From NCBI GenBank assembly GCA_949752795.1, contig OX457063.1, forward strand, positions 67,789,783 through 67,853,782: 64,000 bases of DNA, given 5' to 3'. The notes under the pieces are model-generated. The model saw only the letters and a program-made list of their open reading frames with translations. It searched no databases and was not told where the DNA came from. The translations under genes and the position numbers were made by a program. The stretch comes from Hyperoodon ampullatus (lineage: Eukaryota; Chordata; Mammalia; Artiodactyla; Ziphiidae). Positions 48,806 to 59,860 of the stretch are shown in pieces. The number at the start of each line of letters is the position of its first letter. Position 1 is the stretch's first letter.

Positions 48806-49540
48806 ATCTTTCTGTGAATGTGTTTTTTATTCCACAGGCTGCAGGATTGTAGTTCTTCGAAATACCACTTTATACATCTTGGTTTTGTTAAGTAATTTGT
48901 TTTAAAATTATTGACAATGTTATAGCAAAACAACTCTCGTACAATGCTAGTATGAGTGTTAATAGGTATAACTCATTGGAAAGAATTTGGCAAAATCTAG
49001 TGATGTGGAAAAGATATAAATCCTATGAGCCAGCTGCAACTGCCCTCATAAATTTAAGGGATGCATTAAAAATAAGGTCAAAATACAATGCAGAAATATT
49101 TTTACTAGTAAAAAATTGGAAAATATTATATATATTCTTCAGATGTATATTTACAAAAAATGCCACACAGCAGCCAAAATAAATGAGCTAGAACTCTGAA
49201 TATTAACATGGTTGAATCTCAAAAGTTGAACAAAGAAAAGCAAGGTATAGAACAATGTGTAAGTATAATGCCATTTATATAAATTTGAAGTATAAGAAGA
49301 AATATAATTGATCAGTGAATCTCTCTAATAAAAAAGTCATCCTTAAAAGTAATAAGCATTAAATATAGAATAAGGATTACCTTAGGGTTGGGGGTAGGGA
49401 AGAACATGTGATAGAGCAAGGGTGCAGAGGGAGTTAACTTTTCTTTAAATTGATTATTTCTTAAGCCGAGGGTTGGGTATATTTGAGTTCATCAGATTAT
49501 TGTCAGTAATTTTTTTGTGTACATAATATAAAATGAATCA

Positions 49541-50552
49541 TAAAAATCTGTTAAATCCAGTGTTTGATTACACTTGTGTTCAAAGTAGTTTAATAAAGCC
49601 AAGTAAAAATGTCACATCAGTTTCCATATTTCCATTAAGATGACAATTCTGTCACCGTATGTGACTTGATACCAGTTAATGTTTTGCTTTTTCTTTTCCT
49701 ATAGATGAATGCCTGAGCGGAGATTAATCCAAATGTCAAAAATAAAAAAAAAATGAAATAAAATAAAAGGAATAATTGAGAAGAACTACATTCTTTGTAG
49801 GATGAGCATCCTTTGGCAAATCTCCCTATGCTAATTTAGACATGCAAACAAATAAATACATACCCATCTCGACCATGGGTATGTGTTTACTTGTTTCTCT
49901 GTAGAATGAGAAACCTTCTCTGGTTCAGGGCTGAGTCAGTGTTTTAGTAGTGGCTCCATATCATCTTCTTTCCCCTTCAGCATATTTCTTTTATGCTCTG
50001 TGCTTATAAAGATCATACACAACTATTGCATTTACTAAGTCTCATTATGATTGTTTAATAGCTTTCTATCCTAAATAAAAGTCAATCTGTGCCCCTATTG
50101 CTTGTTCCTCACTTGTATTTGTATCTTTGTGCAGATACAAAGGCCCAAAGACAAAAGTTATCCAGCACATGAGAGTTGCAAATTCAGATGTCACAGAGGC
50201 TAGGAAAATAATTTAAATAAATGATGCTGGCCAGAGCTAAAGGAAAAAAATATCCCTTCTTTTAGGCACAGATACTAGTCAGGTCCAGGCTGTTTTGGGG
50301 AAGTAAAAATACAGGTTCTTTATTACCAGATCCTCCAATTGTTCAAAAGATACAAAAAATCTAGGTCTGTATGTTAAATCTCTTGAATTTTAAAAGTTGG
50401 CAACTAATTTAACGTATAATTTTAACCCCGTTTGGGCTAAACCAAACAGATCTGCAGCCATGATTAGCCCCTGGGCTGCCAGTTGGAGACTTCTGCTCTA
50501 TACACTATGGAAACTGCTGATGAAGAGAAAGCAACTTATCCTTGGGATGTAA

Positions 50553-50584
<32 letters not shown>

Positions 50585-50973
50585 CCCTTCAACAACCAAA
50601 ATAGTTTGTTTTCCTAAAACAGGAGGGAGAACTCAACAGTTCCTTAGAAGTACACATGTATTTACAGACACCATTTGGAAGATAGCTCCAGGAAGCCACC
50701 AGACCCTCTGCTTCAGAACTGTGTCTTGGGCTTGATCCTTGTCACCCTCTGGAAGTGTAAGCAACTTTTGGCAAGAAAGAGCTCTTTGCAGGAACGAGCT
50801 CTCTGAAGGAGGTCCTTTTCGTCTGGTCACTTGAGCAAAGCTATATTGTAACTAACCTTAAACCAGGCACCCCCATGCTCTACTCATCTCCAGCCCAAAG
50901 CACACCTTTCAAATCTTTTGATCACACAATACCTTGCGTAATCTGTTGGTTCTTTCCATAGATTGTCAGTTTT
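49541..50973. other. Unassigned stretch with A23 run
   Basis: No gene. A run of about 23 A lies at 50561-50584 with no identifiable gene body in front. 50440-50500 has a block (CCATGATTAGCCCCTGGGCT) that may belong to an old DNA transposon. Confidence 0.45.
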
Positions 50974-50985
50974 AAAAAGTGCACA

Positions 50986-51189
50986 GGGCTTCCCTGGTGG
51001 CGCAGTGGTTGAGAGTCCGTCTGCCGATGCAGGGGACGCGGGTTCGTGCCCCGGTCCGGGAAGATCCCACATGCCGCAGAGCGGCTGGGCCCATGAGCCA
51101 TGGCCGCTGAGCCTGCGCGTCCAGAGCCCGTGCTCCGCAACGGGAGAGGCCACAGCGGTGAGGCCCGCGTACTGCAAAAAAAAAAAAAA
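50986..51189 (+). mobile_element. CHR SINE with perfect target duplication
   Basis: GGGCTTCCCTGGTGGCGCAG head, CGGGTTCGTGCCCCGG around the B box, and the CGGGAGAGGCCACAGCGGTG tail region. Perfect 12-bp duplications AAAAAGTGCACA lie at 50974-50985 and 51190-51201. CpGs in the head are retained, which suggests a comparatively young copy. Confidence 0.97.
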
Positions 51190-51201
51190 AAAAAGTGCAC
51201 A

Positions 51202-52042
51202 ATGTGAAAGTTGAGAGTTAAGTTTTATTTGGGGCAAAATGAGGACTATAGCCTGGGAGACAGCATCAGAGAGCTCTGAGAAACTGCTCCAAAGAGCTAA
51301 GGGGAAAGGTCAGTATATATGTGATTTTGATGTACATGCAATCAAGCACATTTTTTTTGCAGAAGCTTTCTGCTAGTCTCATGAAGGTTACTGCTAGTCA
51401 CGAGGAGCAGACATCACCATGAAGGATTTTCACGCTTTTCTAGATATGAGGAGATACAAAAATTGGGCTCATAAAATCGGCTCCTGAAAATATCTGTCTG
51501 AAGACCTGTTCTGCCAGTTTTTCCCAGAGCACAAAGTGCCTCATTTCTACTCTCCACCCTGTATTCCTTTCAGAGGGTGTTGAAAGTCAGCAGTTGCAGC
51601 AGCACATGATTTAATCCTTGTAGAAGTAGATGCAAAGTGCCAATGGCAAGTGCCAATTTGTAGTTGACAGATCAAAGAAGTAGAAATGAAGAATAAGTAA
51701 TTAACAGATGACCAGATCTCTTCCCTAGCTTCCCCTTCAGTAATCTCACAAACAAACTATGGAACAAGATAGCATCTGAAGAAAGATCACGAGGAGTTGA
51801 CAAGCCTGAATGCAGTGGGAGATGGTGATGAGTCTGATCCCCTACCTCAATGATTAACTGAGATTACTTCCCCTTTTCCCTTTATAAACTTTCGTGGCTG
51901 AGCAGCAACTTCAGAGTTGGTTTTCGGGACACAGGTCTGCCTTCTCCCAGACTGCCAGCTTTTCTGATTAAAGCAACTTTTCTTTCTACCAACACTTGCC
52001 TCTTGAGTATTGGCTTTTGAGCAGTGAACAGCCAAACCCAAG
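51202..52042 (+). mobile_element. Probable ERV LTR (ERVL-like)
   Basis: The 3' part looks like a retroviral LTR: a TATA-like TTTATAAAC at about 51881, then a possible polyadenylation motif ATTAAAG at about 51968. It is followed by TGGTAACAGAAGTG (about 52046-52059), which resembles a tRNA-Leu primer-binding site as used by ERVL. The 5' boundary is uncertain; 51206-51640 may be part of the LTR or a separate repeat. No gag, pol or env sequence follows, so this is at most an LTR with a few internal bases. Confidence 0.5.
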
Positions 52043-52059
52043 TGTGGTAACAGAAGTGT

Positions 52060-53284
52060 TTAATCAGAGGTGGGATGACCCCTAGACCAGAGGGCCATAG
52101 AGGTGGTTCTAGGTAAGTGGCTGCCCTTCCACCTTTGTCATTAAATGAGTGTCTGTTTTTTCATTATTGTTTTCATTTTTTGTTTTAAATACTCAGGCAT
52201 TTAGAAATATTTGTCACAATCCTTAAAACAACTCCTTTGGAAACAATTTAAATGTCTAAAAGTAGGAAAGTAGTTAAGTAAATTGTTACAAACATCAAGT
52301 GAAATATGAGGCTAGTGTTAAATCAATCATTATAAAATCTATATTCAAGGTAGAAAGTATGAAGAGTGTTAAAAGAAGTAGATTATTTATATTATGATTA
52401 CAACTATGTAAACTGTATAAAACATCAGCTCATTGTTATCATAATTGTTTTAAGGTACTGGGATTAATGGTCACTTTTTTTCCCTTCTAAATTTTCCATT
52501 AGTTATATTATTTACATAATTAAAATTATTTTCAAACCAATGTTTAAAATTAAATCCCCTTTTCAGAATTATGTAAACAAAAGGATTATCACCCTCCCCC
52601 CACCCCAGAAACCTAGGGGTGTTACAGTAAATCTCTCTCCAGGTAGAAGATAGAAGAGCCTCCAATTATTTGTTTTCTGTATTCTCCCATCAGGATTCAC
52701 CAGAAATTTATCAAGGAAGCCTTCATGATTGAAAAGTTCCCTAGACGATATTCCATAATGCTATGGTTTCAGATCTCTGTTTTTCCACAAACCTTCTCTG
52801 GAGTCTTATAATCCACATTTGCATCAAATACCACATGGTTCATGTGGTGGGGGAGGGGAAACTGGCTTGCTTTAATATTTTTGTGAGTTTCCTTGCTTAC
52901 TGTTTCTAAGTGAAAGAAGCAAAGCTGGTGGTCCAACGGACATAACAGTCAAAGGAAGCTCAAAAAAGTAAGCTCCTAACTCTTTGCTTCACTTGCTTCA
53001 AACATTAAAATTCACCCTTTTTATCAACAAAGGAAGGATTCTCTAAAACAAATGCTAAATGACATGCCAATCTTCTGTTATTCACAACATTAGTTTGAAG
53101 AAAAATTCATTTGTATAGGGATGGCAAGGTTAGATGCATAAATTGTTTTGAAATATATGTTTTCACACGTGGTATTTGAATTAACTGGATAAAATCTAGG
53201 ATGTATTCTGAGTACTGTTTCAGGATTAAGTTACAATTCATGGCAAATAATTGGGGATGGGGTGGAGATACTCAATGCTGTGTC
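52060..53284. other. Unassigned stretch
   Basis: Nothing firmly recognised. 52195-52450 has some L1M-like texture. 52592-52612 is C-rich (CCCTCCCCCCACCCC). Confidence 0.45.
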
Positions 53285-53475
53285 CTAAGATCTTTACATA
53301 TATTATTTCCTTTAATATGTAGAACAGTCCAACTTGGTAGGATCATTACCTTAATTTTGCAAAGGAGAAATAAGATCAGGGAAGTCAAATAACTTACCCA
53401 AGACAAACAGCAAATATACGGTATAAACAGGATTTAATCCCAGGTGTATCTGATTTAAAAACCCATACATGTTTC
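53285..53475 (-). mobile_element. MIR SINE fragment
   Basis: TCTTTACATATATTATTTCC, AACTTGGTAGGATCATTACC, TAACTTACCCAAGACAAACA and GGATTTAATCCCAGGTGTAT are the reverse complement of MIR in order. Confidence 0.8.
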
Positions 53476-53639
53476 ATTCTCTTAGGCTTTCTTGACTACA
53501 ATCTATTGAAAACCTGTTCTAAATTAAGAAAGTAAGTCCTTTGTTCAGAGCTACATGTATCATGTCAATATTTTGGAAAGTATAACATGCTGAGCTGTTT
53601 TTCCTTAAGTGCTATGATCTGGTGAATAGCCAATAAAAA

Positions 53640-54340
53640 TTGGATGCCTACCTCATCCACTGCTTTAAGCAAATGAATATTCTCAAAGTGCTCTTGCTGT
53701 AGGGGAGGAAAAACTTCCTTCTATCCTTGTAGGTTATGTGCCTGGGCCTAAGAATTAAAGTGACATAAAACAGATTAACAGAAAAGAGGCATACCCATTT
53801 ATTTAATATATTTATATGTATACAAGAGAACTCAGAAGGAAAATGAAAAACTGAAGAAATCATTATGCCCAAAAGCTTATATACCTTTTTACACAAGTGA
53901 TGATAAACTGTGGAGATGTGACAAGACAAAGGGACTTGGACTAGGAGCAGTAAACTGTGGGACAGTGACTAGGAAATGTATGAAGGCACTAATAGAAGAT
54001 AAGGATTATTTTAGTAGGTTTGCCTGTACAGGTCCATTTCAGTGTCAACTCCCAGTCTTTGGTGATAAAAATGTTCTTTCTTTCTGGTACAGGGAGGACA
54101 TTTTTCTCACGGAAAATTTTACGACCAATGTGCTTTTAGGTAGAAAGGTGGAGGTCAGAAATTTTATAACCAACCTGCTTTTAGGTAAAAAGGGGGAGGT
54201 CAGAGAGCCCTTCCTGCATCTATTGTTTCTTAAGTGTGTTCAGCTCAAAATAATCAATATGTTAAAGTGGCATATTTTGGGGTGGCACACCCTGATCCAC
54301 TCCACTGGCTTTTTTGTTTTTGAAGTTGTGCTAGCAGGAC
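53640..54340. repeat. Possible old LTR with internal 45-bp duplication
   Basis: The segment includes blocks that remind me of old ERVL-class LTRs (TTAAAGTGGCATATTTTGGG near 54260). It contains two 45-bp units at 54115-54159 and 54160-54204, 39 of 45 identical, each ending GGAGGTCAGA. The 133-codon frame at 53965-54366 passes through the duplication and has no domain. Confidence 0.35.
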
Positions 54341-54764
54341 ATGATGGTTCAACCATTTGTGTTTGATTTCAAACCAAGTAAGACGATGTTCAATTCAGGG
54401 TTTCAGAAGAGTATTTTAAAAGTCATGCAAATAAAGGAAGCTAATCTCTTAGCTTTGCCTGGTGTTTTTCTTTTCCTTTTTCTTAGTTTTTGTTTTTTTA
54501 CAAGTTAATATGGTCATACCCCTGGCAGAATATACAAAATCCCGACAGCTGGAATATAGGCTCCAAATCCTTATGAAATACAGATGCGGTCATGTCTCCC
54601 AAAGCCTGATTCTGGTTGAAACACTCTACTCCCCTCCAGAGAGGTCGCAGGAAAATGCATATTTGGTCAAACAAAAAATGCCCTCAAGTTATCTTAAGTG
54701 GTTATACATTATAGCAGCTTTTTAAAAATCTGAAAAACTGCTGGATCACTATTGAAATGATATC
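54341..54764. other. Unassigned spacer
   Basis: T-rich run near 54462-54500; nothing else recognised. Confidence 0.5.
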
Positions 54765-54885
54765 TATATAGTTATAGGTATAATGCAGATAGAGGTAGAG
54801 ATAAAGATACTGATGCAGATGTAGAGTTAGAGATACAGATATCACACTCATCCACACATCCACACACACACAATCACACACACGA
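54765..54885. repeat. Degenerate GATA/hexamer and CA low-complexity tract
   Basis: Variations on AGATAGAGGTAGAGATAAAG and GATGCAGATGTAGAGTTAGA run to 54841, followed by a CCACACATCCACACACACAC stretch to about 54885. It is an aged microsatellite, purine-rich then CA-rich. Confidence 0.8.
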
Positions 54886-55193
54886 ATGGGTCCAATAATC
54901 TGGAACTCATCTGCTGCTTTCAAAGACAACAGTACTGGCATGTCTAAACTAGTCAAGTCATGCACCTGCTTTAAGATGATAAAGGATGATTCTATAAGGG
55001 TCTATAAAATGACCTCTGGATCATGTATGGAATGAAATAATCCTAGCATAAGGATGCTAGAACCTCAGTGAGATAATGAGTTCATCAAATGTTACACATA
55101 TGCCAATAGCTTTGTTGACAAATACAGTGATAAAAGGGTACAGGGAAGTATTTAACAATTATTTTTCCATCCAACCCTTCAGAAATCAATCTT

Positions 55194-55545
55194 TTGGATT
55201 TCCTGGTGGTGCAATGCAGGGGACATGGGTTTGAGCCCTGGTCCAGGAAGATCTCACATGCCGCAGAGCAACTAAGCCCGTGTGCCACAACTACTGAGCC
55301 TGCACTCTAGAGCCCGTGAGCCACAACTACTGAGCCCACATGCCACAACTACTGAAGCCCGTGTGCCTAGAGCCTGTGCTCCGCAACAAGAGAAGCCACC
55401 GCAATGAGAAGCCCATGCACTGCAATGAAGAGTAGCCCCTGCTCACCACAACTAGAGAAAGGCCCTGTGCAGCAACAAAGACCTAACACAGCCAAAAATA
55501 AAATAAATAAATAAATAAATTAATTAATTAATTTAAAAAAAAAAA
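55194..55545 (+). mobile_element. CHR-1-like SINE, long form, lacking A box
   Basis: Perfect 13-bp target duplications AGAAATCAATCTT lie at 55181-55193 and 55546-55558. The head TGGATTTCCTGGTGGT runs straight into GCAATGCAGG. Relative to sister copies, about 20 bases covering the pol III A-box end are missing. The body has CCACAACTACTGA three times, the GAGAAGCCACCGCAATGAGA block, and a tail of AAAT and TTAA units. This is the longer, older cetartiodactyl form. Confidence 0.92.
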
Positions 55546-55558
55546 AGAAATCAATCTT

Positions 55559-56604
55559 CATGTTCCCACAATTGGCAGACTGCAAATGCTGGTCATTCCC
55601 AGCACCTTGCTAGATAAACATATAATAGTAGGCATTTAACTCTGAAAAAAATGTATATAAATAGCTATGGAAGCTGGTCACCAGTTAAGAAGAACTAAAG
55701 ATGATTTGTTGACCATATGACTTCATCCAGCATAGGATGAAAACAGACTTCACCCAGCCCTAGCATCTTGTAGATGCATTGTATCATTGTCAAATTTTCT
55801 CATCATGTAGATTAACAGATTGCCAGTGTTAAACATTTTAAGAAGCTGTTATTTTCCAAATTATATGAAGACTTCAGAGGTCTGTGATCATCCTTTATGG
55901 TCTTCAGAATCCTGTCTGTAGCCTTGGGATTGGGCTCCTGAGAGATCACCAAGAGGTACGTACAGTTCAGATTATCACACCATGAACCATAGCAAATCAT
56001 GGTTCAAGCAATATTTCTGGTAATCATTTACAAAATTCTATATGAATAATTTTCACTGTTTAGTTGTTCTGGAGTTGAGACTCCTAAATAAATGATATCC
56101 TATTTGAAAAGTCATTGGATATCTGATATTCCCAAGAGCCAGGAAATCACAAGCATTTGAATCTTGGCTCCAACTGAATCCAGTTTTTTGGGATTTGTAG
56201 CTCTCTAAGCATGCCTTAAAGTCTACATAAAGGGTTATTCTTTACTGGTTATTTCAACCTGCATGGACTTTGTAATCATCCTAATCCCACAGCAATTACT
56301 ATTAGTGCCATTTATTTATATAACTTAATCTGCTTTCTATTAACACTTTACATGTGTGACTTAAGTTATCCTGAGATTTCAAATTCCTGAGTTGAGGTCA
56401 GCTCCTATGACATATTTTTTTTGTATCAGTTTGTCACCAAACACAATCCTAATTGCACAATATGTGCTTAGTAAATAGCTATTAAAATTAATCTTTTGGG
56501 ATGGGCAAAAGAACAAATGCTAAATCCTCACTTCTCTTCTCTTCACTTGGAATAACAGAAACAATGTGTAGTGGGATGTTGAGAGGAACCTTTCCAATTG
56601 CCTT
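55559..56604. other. Unassigned stretch
   Basis: No gene or repeat recognised. Confidence 0.5.
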
Positions 56605-56790
56605 GAAATTACCTCTAGAGTAGGGATTAATACACTTTTTCTATAAATGGCCAGCTAGTTATTATTTTAGGCTTTATCATTTATATTTTATTTTTTACAA
56701 CCCTTTAAAAATTATTCATAGCTCACAAGCCATACAAAAACAGGCCACAAACCATATTTGTATCATGGGCCATAGATCGTCCATTGTGCT
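56605..56790. mobile_element. hAT-type non-autonomous DNA transposon remnant
   Basis: Blocks TTTTTCTATAAATGGCCAGC, TATTTTAGGCTTTATCATTT, AAAACAGGCCACAAACC and ATGGGCCATAGATCGTCC follow a common mammalian hAT-Charlie-derived MITE. Ends are eroded, and the family number is not assigned. Confidence 0.6.
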
Positions 56791-56935
56791 CTACAGCACA
56801 CAGACAAAAAACGACATGTGTTCAGTACCCTCAGTCAAAAAAGCCACCAACAATAAAGGCCAGACTAATTTCTTCAGGGCTCAACTAAAGGGAGCAAAAT
56901 CTACACAATTACTTATCTAACTCACTAGTTATTGT

Positions 56936-57105
56936 CTGTCTATCTATCTATCATCTATCAATCATCTGTCCATCTATTTATCTACTGTCTATAAACCAAC
57001 CACCTATCTATATAGTAGTTATCTATCATTAATCATCTATAATAGAGCAAAACTCAAGTTATCTATCATTTATCATTTATTTATCTATCATCTGTCTATC
57101 TAAAG
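56936..57105. repeat. (TATC)n tetranucleotide region, interrupted
   Basis: TCTATCTATCTATCATCTAT-type repeats spread over 170 bases with interruptions at about 56990-57060. Such loci vary in length. Confidence 0.9.
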
Positions 57106-58027
57106 ACTCAGGCATGGAGAGTAGAGGGGGAGTCCTCAGCATCTTTGGCCTTGGCCTCAAGGGGAATGCTGTATTAGCCTTCAGATATTATTTTACACTT
57201 TCTCTAAAGCATGAGAGGTGCCTGGGCATGGAGACTCCGAGAGAATCTCTCATAGAGACTGTAAGATGCCTTCAAAAAGGGATGCTGAATCTTATTTTAC
57301 ATTTAGGTGTCTTCTTATGTGAACTTGCTGATCTACCCTGAGCCTATATGAACAGGAGAGGAGAATTAGGGGAAAAAAAAAGGATAAAAGTATCATGGGT
57401 AGGGTTTGAGCCAGCATGTTGACACTCCACCTGGGATGTAGGAATAGGAATTTGTAGAGTATACTTCTGGGGGCAGGAAATGAAGTAGAAAAACAGACAG
57501 CATTAAAGCCAGCTTCCCCATGGAGAGCTATGCAGTTGGAAGCCTTGCAATGACCTCCAAGGGACACACCCTTGTGCCCATGAGAGCCAGCATGACCCGG
57601 CTGGTGCCACAGCCCTAACCCTGGTCAGGGCTAGTTGGAGAAGAGGTGGCTACCAGTAGAATGAGGACCACAACAGGAGTTAGGTAAGTCTGGAAATGCT
57701 ATTTTCTCTCACTCTCCTCCCCAACAGCATCAACACAGAGAAAGATCTACATTTTGTAGAAAAGTGTGGAAGATGTATTTGAGAAGCATCCACTGGCATG
57801 CATACTCCCTAAGCAGTAACTAGCCCAGCTGAATGCCTGTCCTAGAGTTAGGGGAAGAGATGTATTTTAAATCAAGCTTGAGATTCATTTTTCAACTAGA
57901 CTGAGCATTGATAACTGTCCAAGATGTTATTAAGGGAAAAGAAAAGGGATTTGACAGAGCACAGTTGAAAGCAGCGATTGGAAAAAAAATGTTTCTTGTC
58001 TGTACCCCACTGAGTAGAACCATACAC
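57106..58027. other. Unassigned stretch
   Basis: No recognised gene or repeat. Frames of 75 and 91 codons lack domains and lie on opposite strands over partly shared sequence. Confidence 0.5.
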
Positions 58028-58092
58028 ATTTTCTTTCTTTTTCTTCCTTCCTTCTTTCTTTCCTTCCTTTCTTTTTTTTTCTTCTTCTTATT
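58028..58092. repeat. Pyrimidine-rich (CTTT/CTTC)n tract
   Basis: TTTTCTTTCTTTTTCTTCCT and similar units, all C and T for about 65 bases. A run of this type can adopt triplex structures. Confidence 0.9.
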
Positions 58093-58656
58093 TTCTGATA
58101 GATGTGTCCATAAACATTCAGCTTCAAGTTTTTTCATGAAATTTATTTGTCCCTGCTAGGACCTGAAGTCTGTTAGAGGAACCAGGAGATAGATTGTCTC
58201 ACATTGGCTCCCCAGAAGCAAACCTGAGAGTATGATTCCAGTTTAAGTGATTTATTAACAAAGTGCTTCCAGGGGAAGCCAGTCTGGGAGCAGGAAAAGG
58301 AGTGGGGAAAGCAGGATAGGAAAGAGGAGGAAGCCAAGCAAGGAAGTGATCTCAGGCAAAGTCTCCCAGAGGCTACCTTCATCCTGATCCTGCAGAAAAC
58401 TACGGACTGTGAATTCTGCCTCTAATAGTCTTCACCCAAATCAAAGGGGCTGTCATACTCCCACATCTGGGAGTCACTGGTTAAGTCCACCCTTAGGGAA
58501 TATAAATAACCAGAACTTCTGGCTCTCAGTCGTCCAAGAGCCCATGGGAAGTCCTACAGTGGGGAAAAGGAAATTGTGAAAATGAGTTCCAAGAAGATCT
58601 GGACAGAGAATCAGCATTATCTGCTACAACATTCACAGAATGTTAGAGTAGAATTG
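58093..58656. other. Unassigned; possible old LTR fragment
   Basis: 58185-58400 (CTCCCCAGAAGCAAACCTGA, GTGATTTATTAACAAAGTGC) resembles an old mammalian LTR or MER-type repeat that I cannot name. No gene seen. Confidence 0.35.
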
Positions 58657-58724
58657 TTCTTGGAGGATGCAAGACCAGGGCACAACTTGATTCTTGGAGG
58701 ATGCAAGACCAGGGCACACCTTGA
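58657..58724. repeat. 34-bp tandem duplication
   Basis: TTCTTGGAGGATGCAAGACC plus 14 further bases occurs at 58657-58690 and 58691-58724 with one difference (CACAACTTGA versus CACACCTTGA). Confidence 0.95.
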
Positions 58725-59189
58725 TTGGTTGTAAGTTATGCCACACATGCACACACACATGCGCACACACGATGTTATCAGTAATGACGTACAACAATTT
58801 ATTGATTTTTTCCAAATAATTTGCTTAGAATGCAATGTTATCCCCATAATAATGTCACTCTTACTAGCAATCCCATGTTATTCTTCCTTTATTGGGAGAG
58901 AAAGAATTGGAGGTATGACCGGGACTCAGGATGGCAAGTACCTCAGGAATACTTTATTTCTGCTGCAATTCACCCTAAGATACAACTACTATGGTTCTGA
59001 TGATAGTTGTGACAATTAGAAATGATTTAGAGCTTATGTGTTGTGGTTTTATAATTATTTTGGATTTAAAAAAATTATCTGTGAATAAATTTCAGTTTAT
59101 TTCTAAGGCATATAGGAAGGTGTACTTCTTGCTAGAAAAATACGCCAAAATCAGTACTATGGAAGAATCCAGCAAACAGCCTGGTATAG
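58725..59189. other. Unassigned with short CA tract
   Basis: An impure CACACATGCACACACACATG stretch lies at 58741-58769. Nothing else is recognised. Confidence 0.5.
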
Positions 59190-59690
59190 ATGTAAGGCAG
59201 TGTACACTAATGATTAGACATGTGCAGTTAACTTGTCTAGGGTCAAATCCTAGTTTTGTTAGCAACAAATCATTTTTCATTGGATAACATGATTAATTTT
59301 TTTTTTTTTTTTTTGCTGTACGCAGGCCTCTCACTGTTGTGGCCTCTCCCGTTGCGGAGCACAGGCTCCGGACGCGCAGGCTCAGCAACCATGGCTCACA
59401 GGCCCAGCTGCTCTGCGACGTGTGGGATCTTCCCGGACCAGGGCACAAACCCGTGTCCCCTGCATCGGCAGGTGGAATCTCAACCATTGCACCACCAGGG
59501 AAGCCCTTGATTTATTTTTTACACCTAAATACCCTCAGGAGTAGGAATTAAAGAATTAAAGAGGAATAAGATTCGAACTTGCTTTATCAGGCTGTTGGAA
59601 ATTAAAGGAGATCATATGTGTAGAGTGCTTAGACTCGGTGATAGCATAGAGTAGGTGCTCCATAAATGTTCATTTTTATTAAGAACATGG
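59190..59690 (+). mobile_element. MIR SINE split by a CHR SINE
   Basis: Left part 59200-59296 (TTAACTTGTCTAGGGTCAAA type) and right part 59580-59690 (AATTAAAGGAGATCATATGT, AGAGTAGGTGCTCCATAAAT) form one MIR in plus orientation with a younger SINE between them. Confidence 0.65.
59297..59506 (-). mobile_element. CHR SINE, minus strand
   Basis: The plus strand starts with a run of about 18 T and continues GCAGGCCTCTCACTGTTGTG to GGTGCACCACCAGGGAAGCCC-like sequence. That is the reverse complement of the CHR SINE. The likely target duplication is an imperfect TGATTAATTTT / TGATTTATTTT. It splits an MIR. Confidence 0.95.
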
Positions 59691-59694
59691 TTTC

Positions 59695-59860
59695 AGGAGT
59701 TGGAAAGACCTCTGTCTAATTCTCTTTGTCCTTGGGCAGGTGAGTTCTTCTCATTAAATTGCAGATAATAGTAGGATGACTGAATTTCTGTGGGGATTAA
59801 ATGCAATAGTATATGAAATACCTGGCAAACCGGAAGTGCATAATAGCTGTCATTTCCCTG
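59695..59860 (+). mobile_element. MIR SINE fragment
   Basis: TGTGGGGATTAAATGCAATA and GAAATACCTGGCAAACCGGA match the MIR 3' half, directly after the previous MIR. Confidence 0.65.

Larger units (their letters stand above)
44681..48859 (-). mobile_element. Inverted L1, 4.2 kb, clean target duplication
   Basis: Perfect 13-bp duplications AAATACCACTTTA (44668-44680 and 48860-48872) bracket a minus-strand L1. Its short T7 end (the A tail) is at 44681 and its 5' truncation lies within the ORF1 start region at 48859. Between 44841 and 44883 the 3' UTR jumps directly to distal ORF2, so about 0.9 kb is missing there. It is better preserved than the L1 at 36.9-43.1 kb and entered an older L1M. Confidence 0.95.
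44385..49540 (+). mobile_element. Old L1M, host of two later insertions
   Basis: Pieces at 44385-44447, 44574-44680 and 48860-49540 read as one plus-strand old L1 3' part. They include AAAAAGATGCTAAACTTCAC, ATGAAAATTAAATCAAAAC, GGAAAGAATTTGGCAAAATC, ATGAGCCAGCTGCAACTGCC and GGTATAGAACAATGTGTAAG. It was split first or independently by a CHR SINE (44448-44573) and by an inverted younger L1 (44681-48859). It has no frame left. Confidence 0.7.

Noticed and set aside
48113..48817. 234-codon open frame on the plus strand, the second longest in the window
   Set aside because: It is antisense to ORF1 of the inverted L1. The A-rich L1 coding strand leaves its complement poor in stops, giving a Phe/Ser/Leu-rich translation without domains.
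50561..50584. A23 run as the tail of a processed pseudogene
   Set aside because: No gene-like sequence and no matching target duplication could be found upstream.
50986..51189. tRNA gene, because of A- and B-box-like sequences
   Set aside because: The boxes belong to a tRNA-derived SINE. The cloverleaf is not maintained, and the unit carries a SINE body, A tail and target duplications.
53965..54366. 133-codon open frame
   Set aside because: Runs through a 45-bp tandem duplication whose length is a multiple of three, which preserves the frame by accident. No recognisable domain or splice context.
56936..57105. Regularly spaced repeats as a CRISPR-like array
   Set aside because: It is a TATC microsatellite with 4-base units and no unique spacers, in mammalian DNA.
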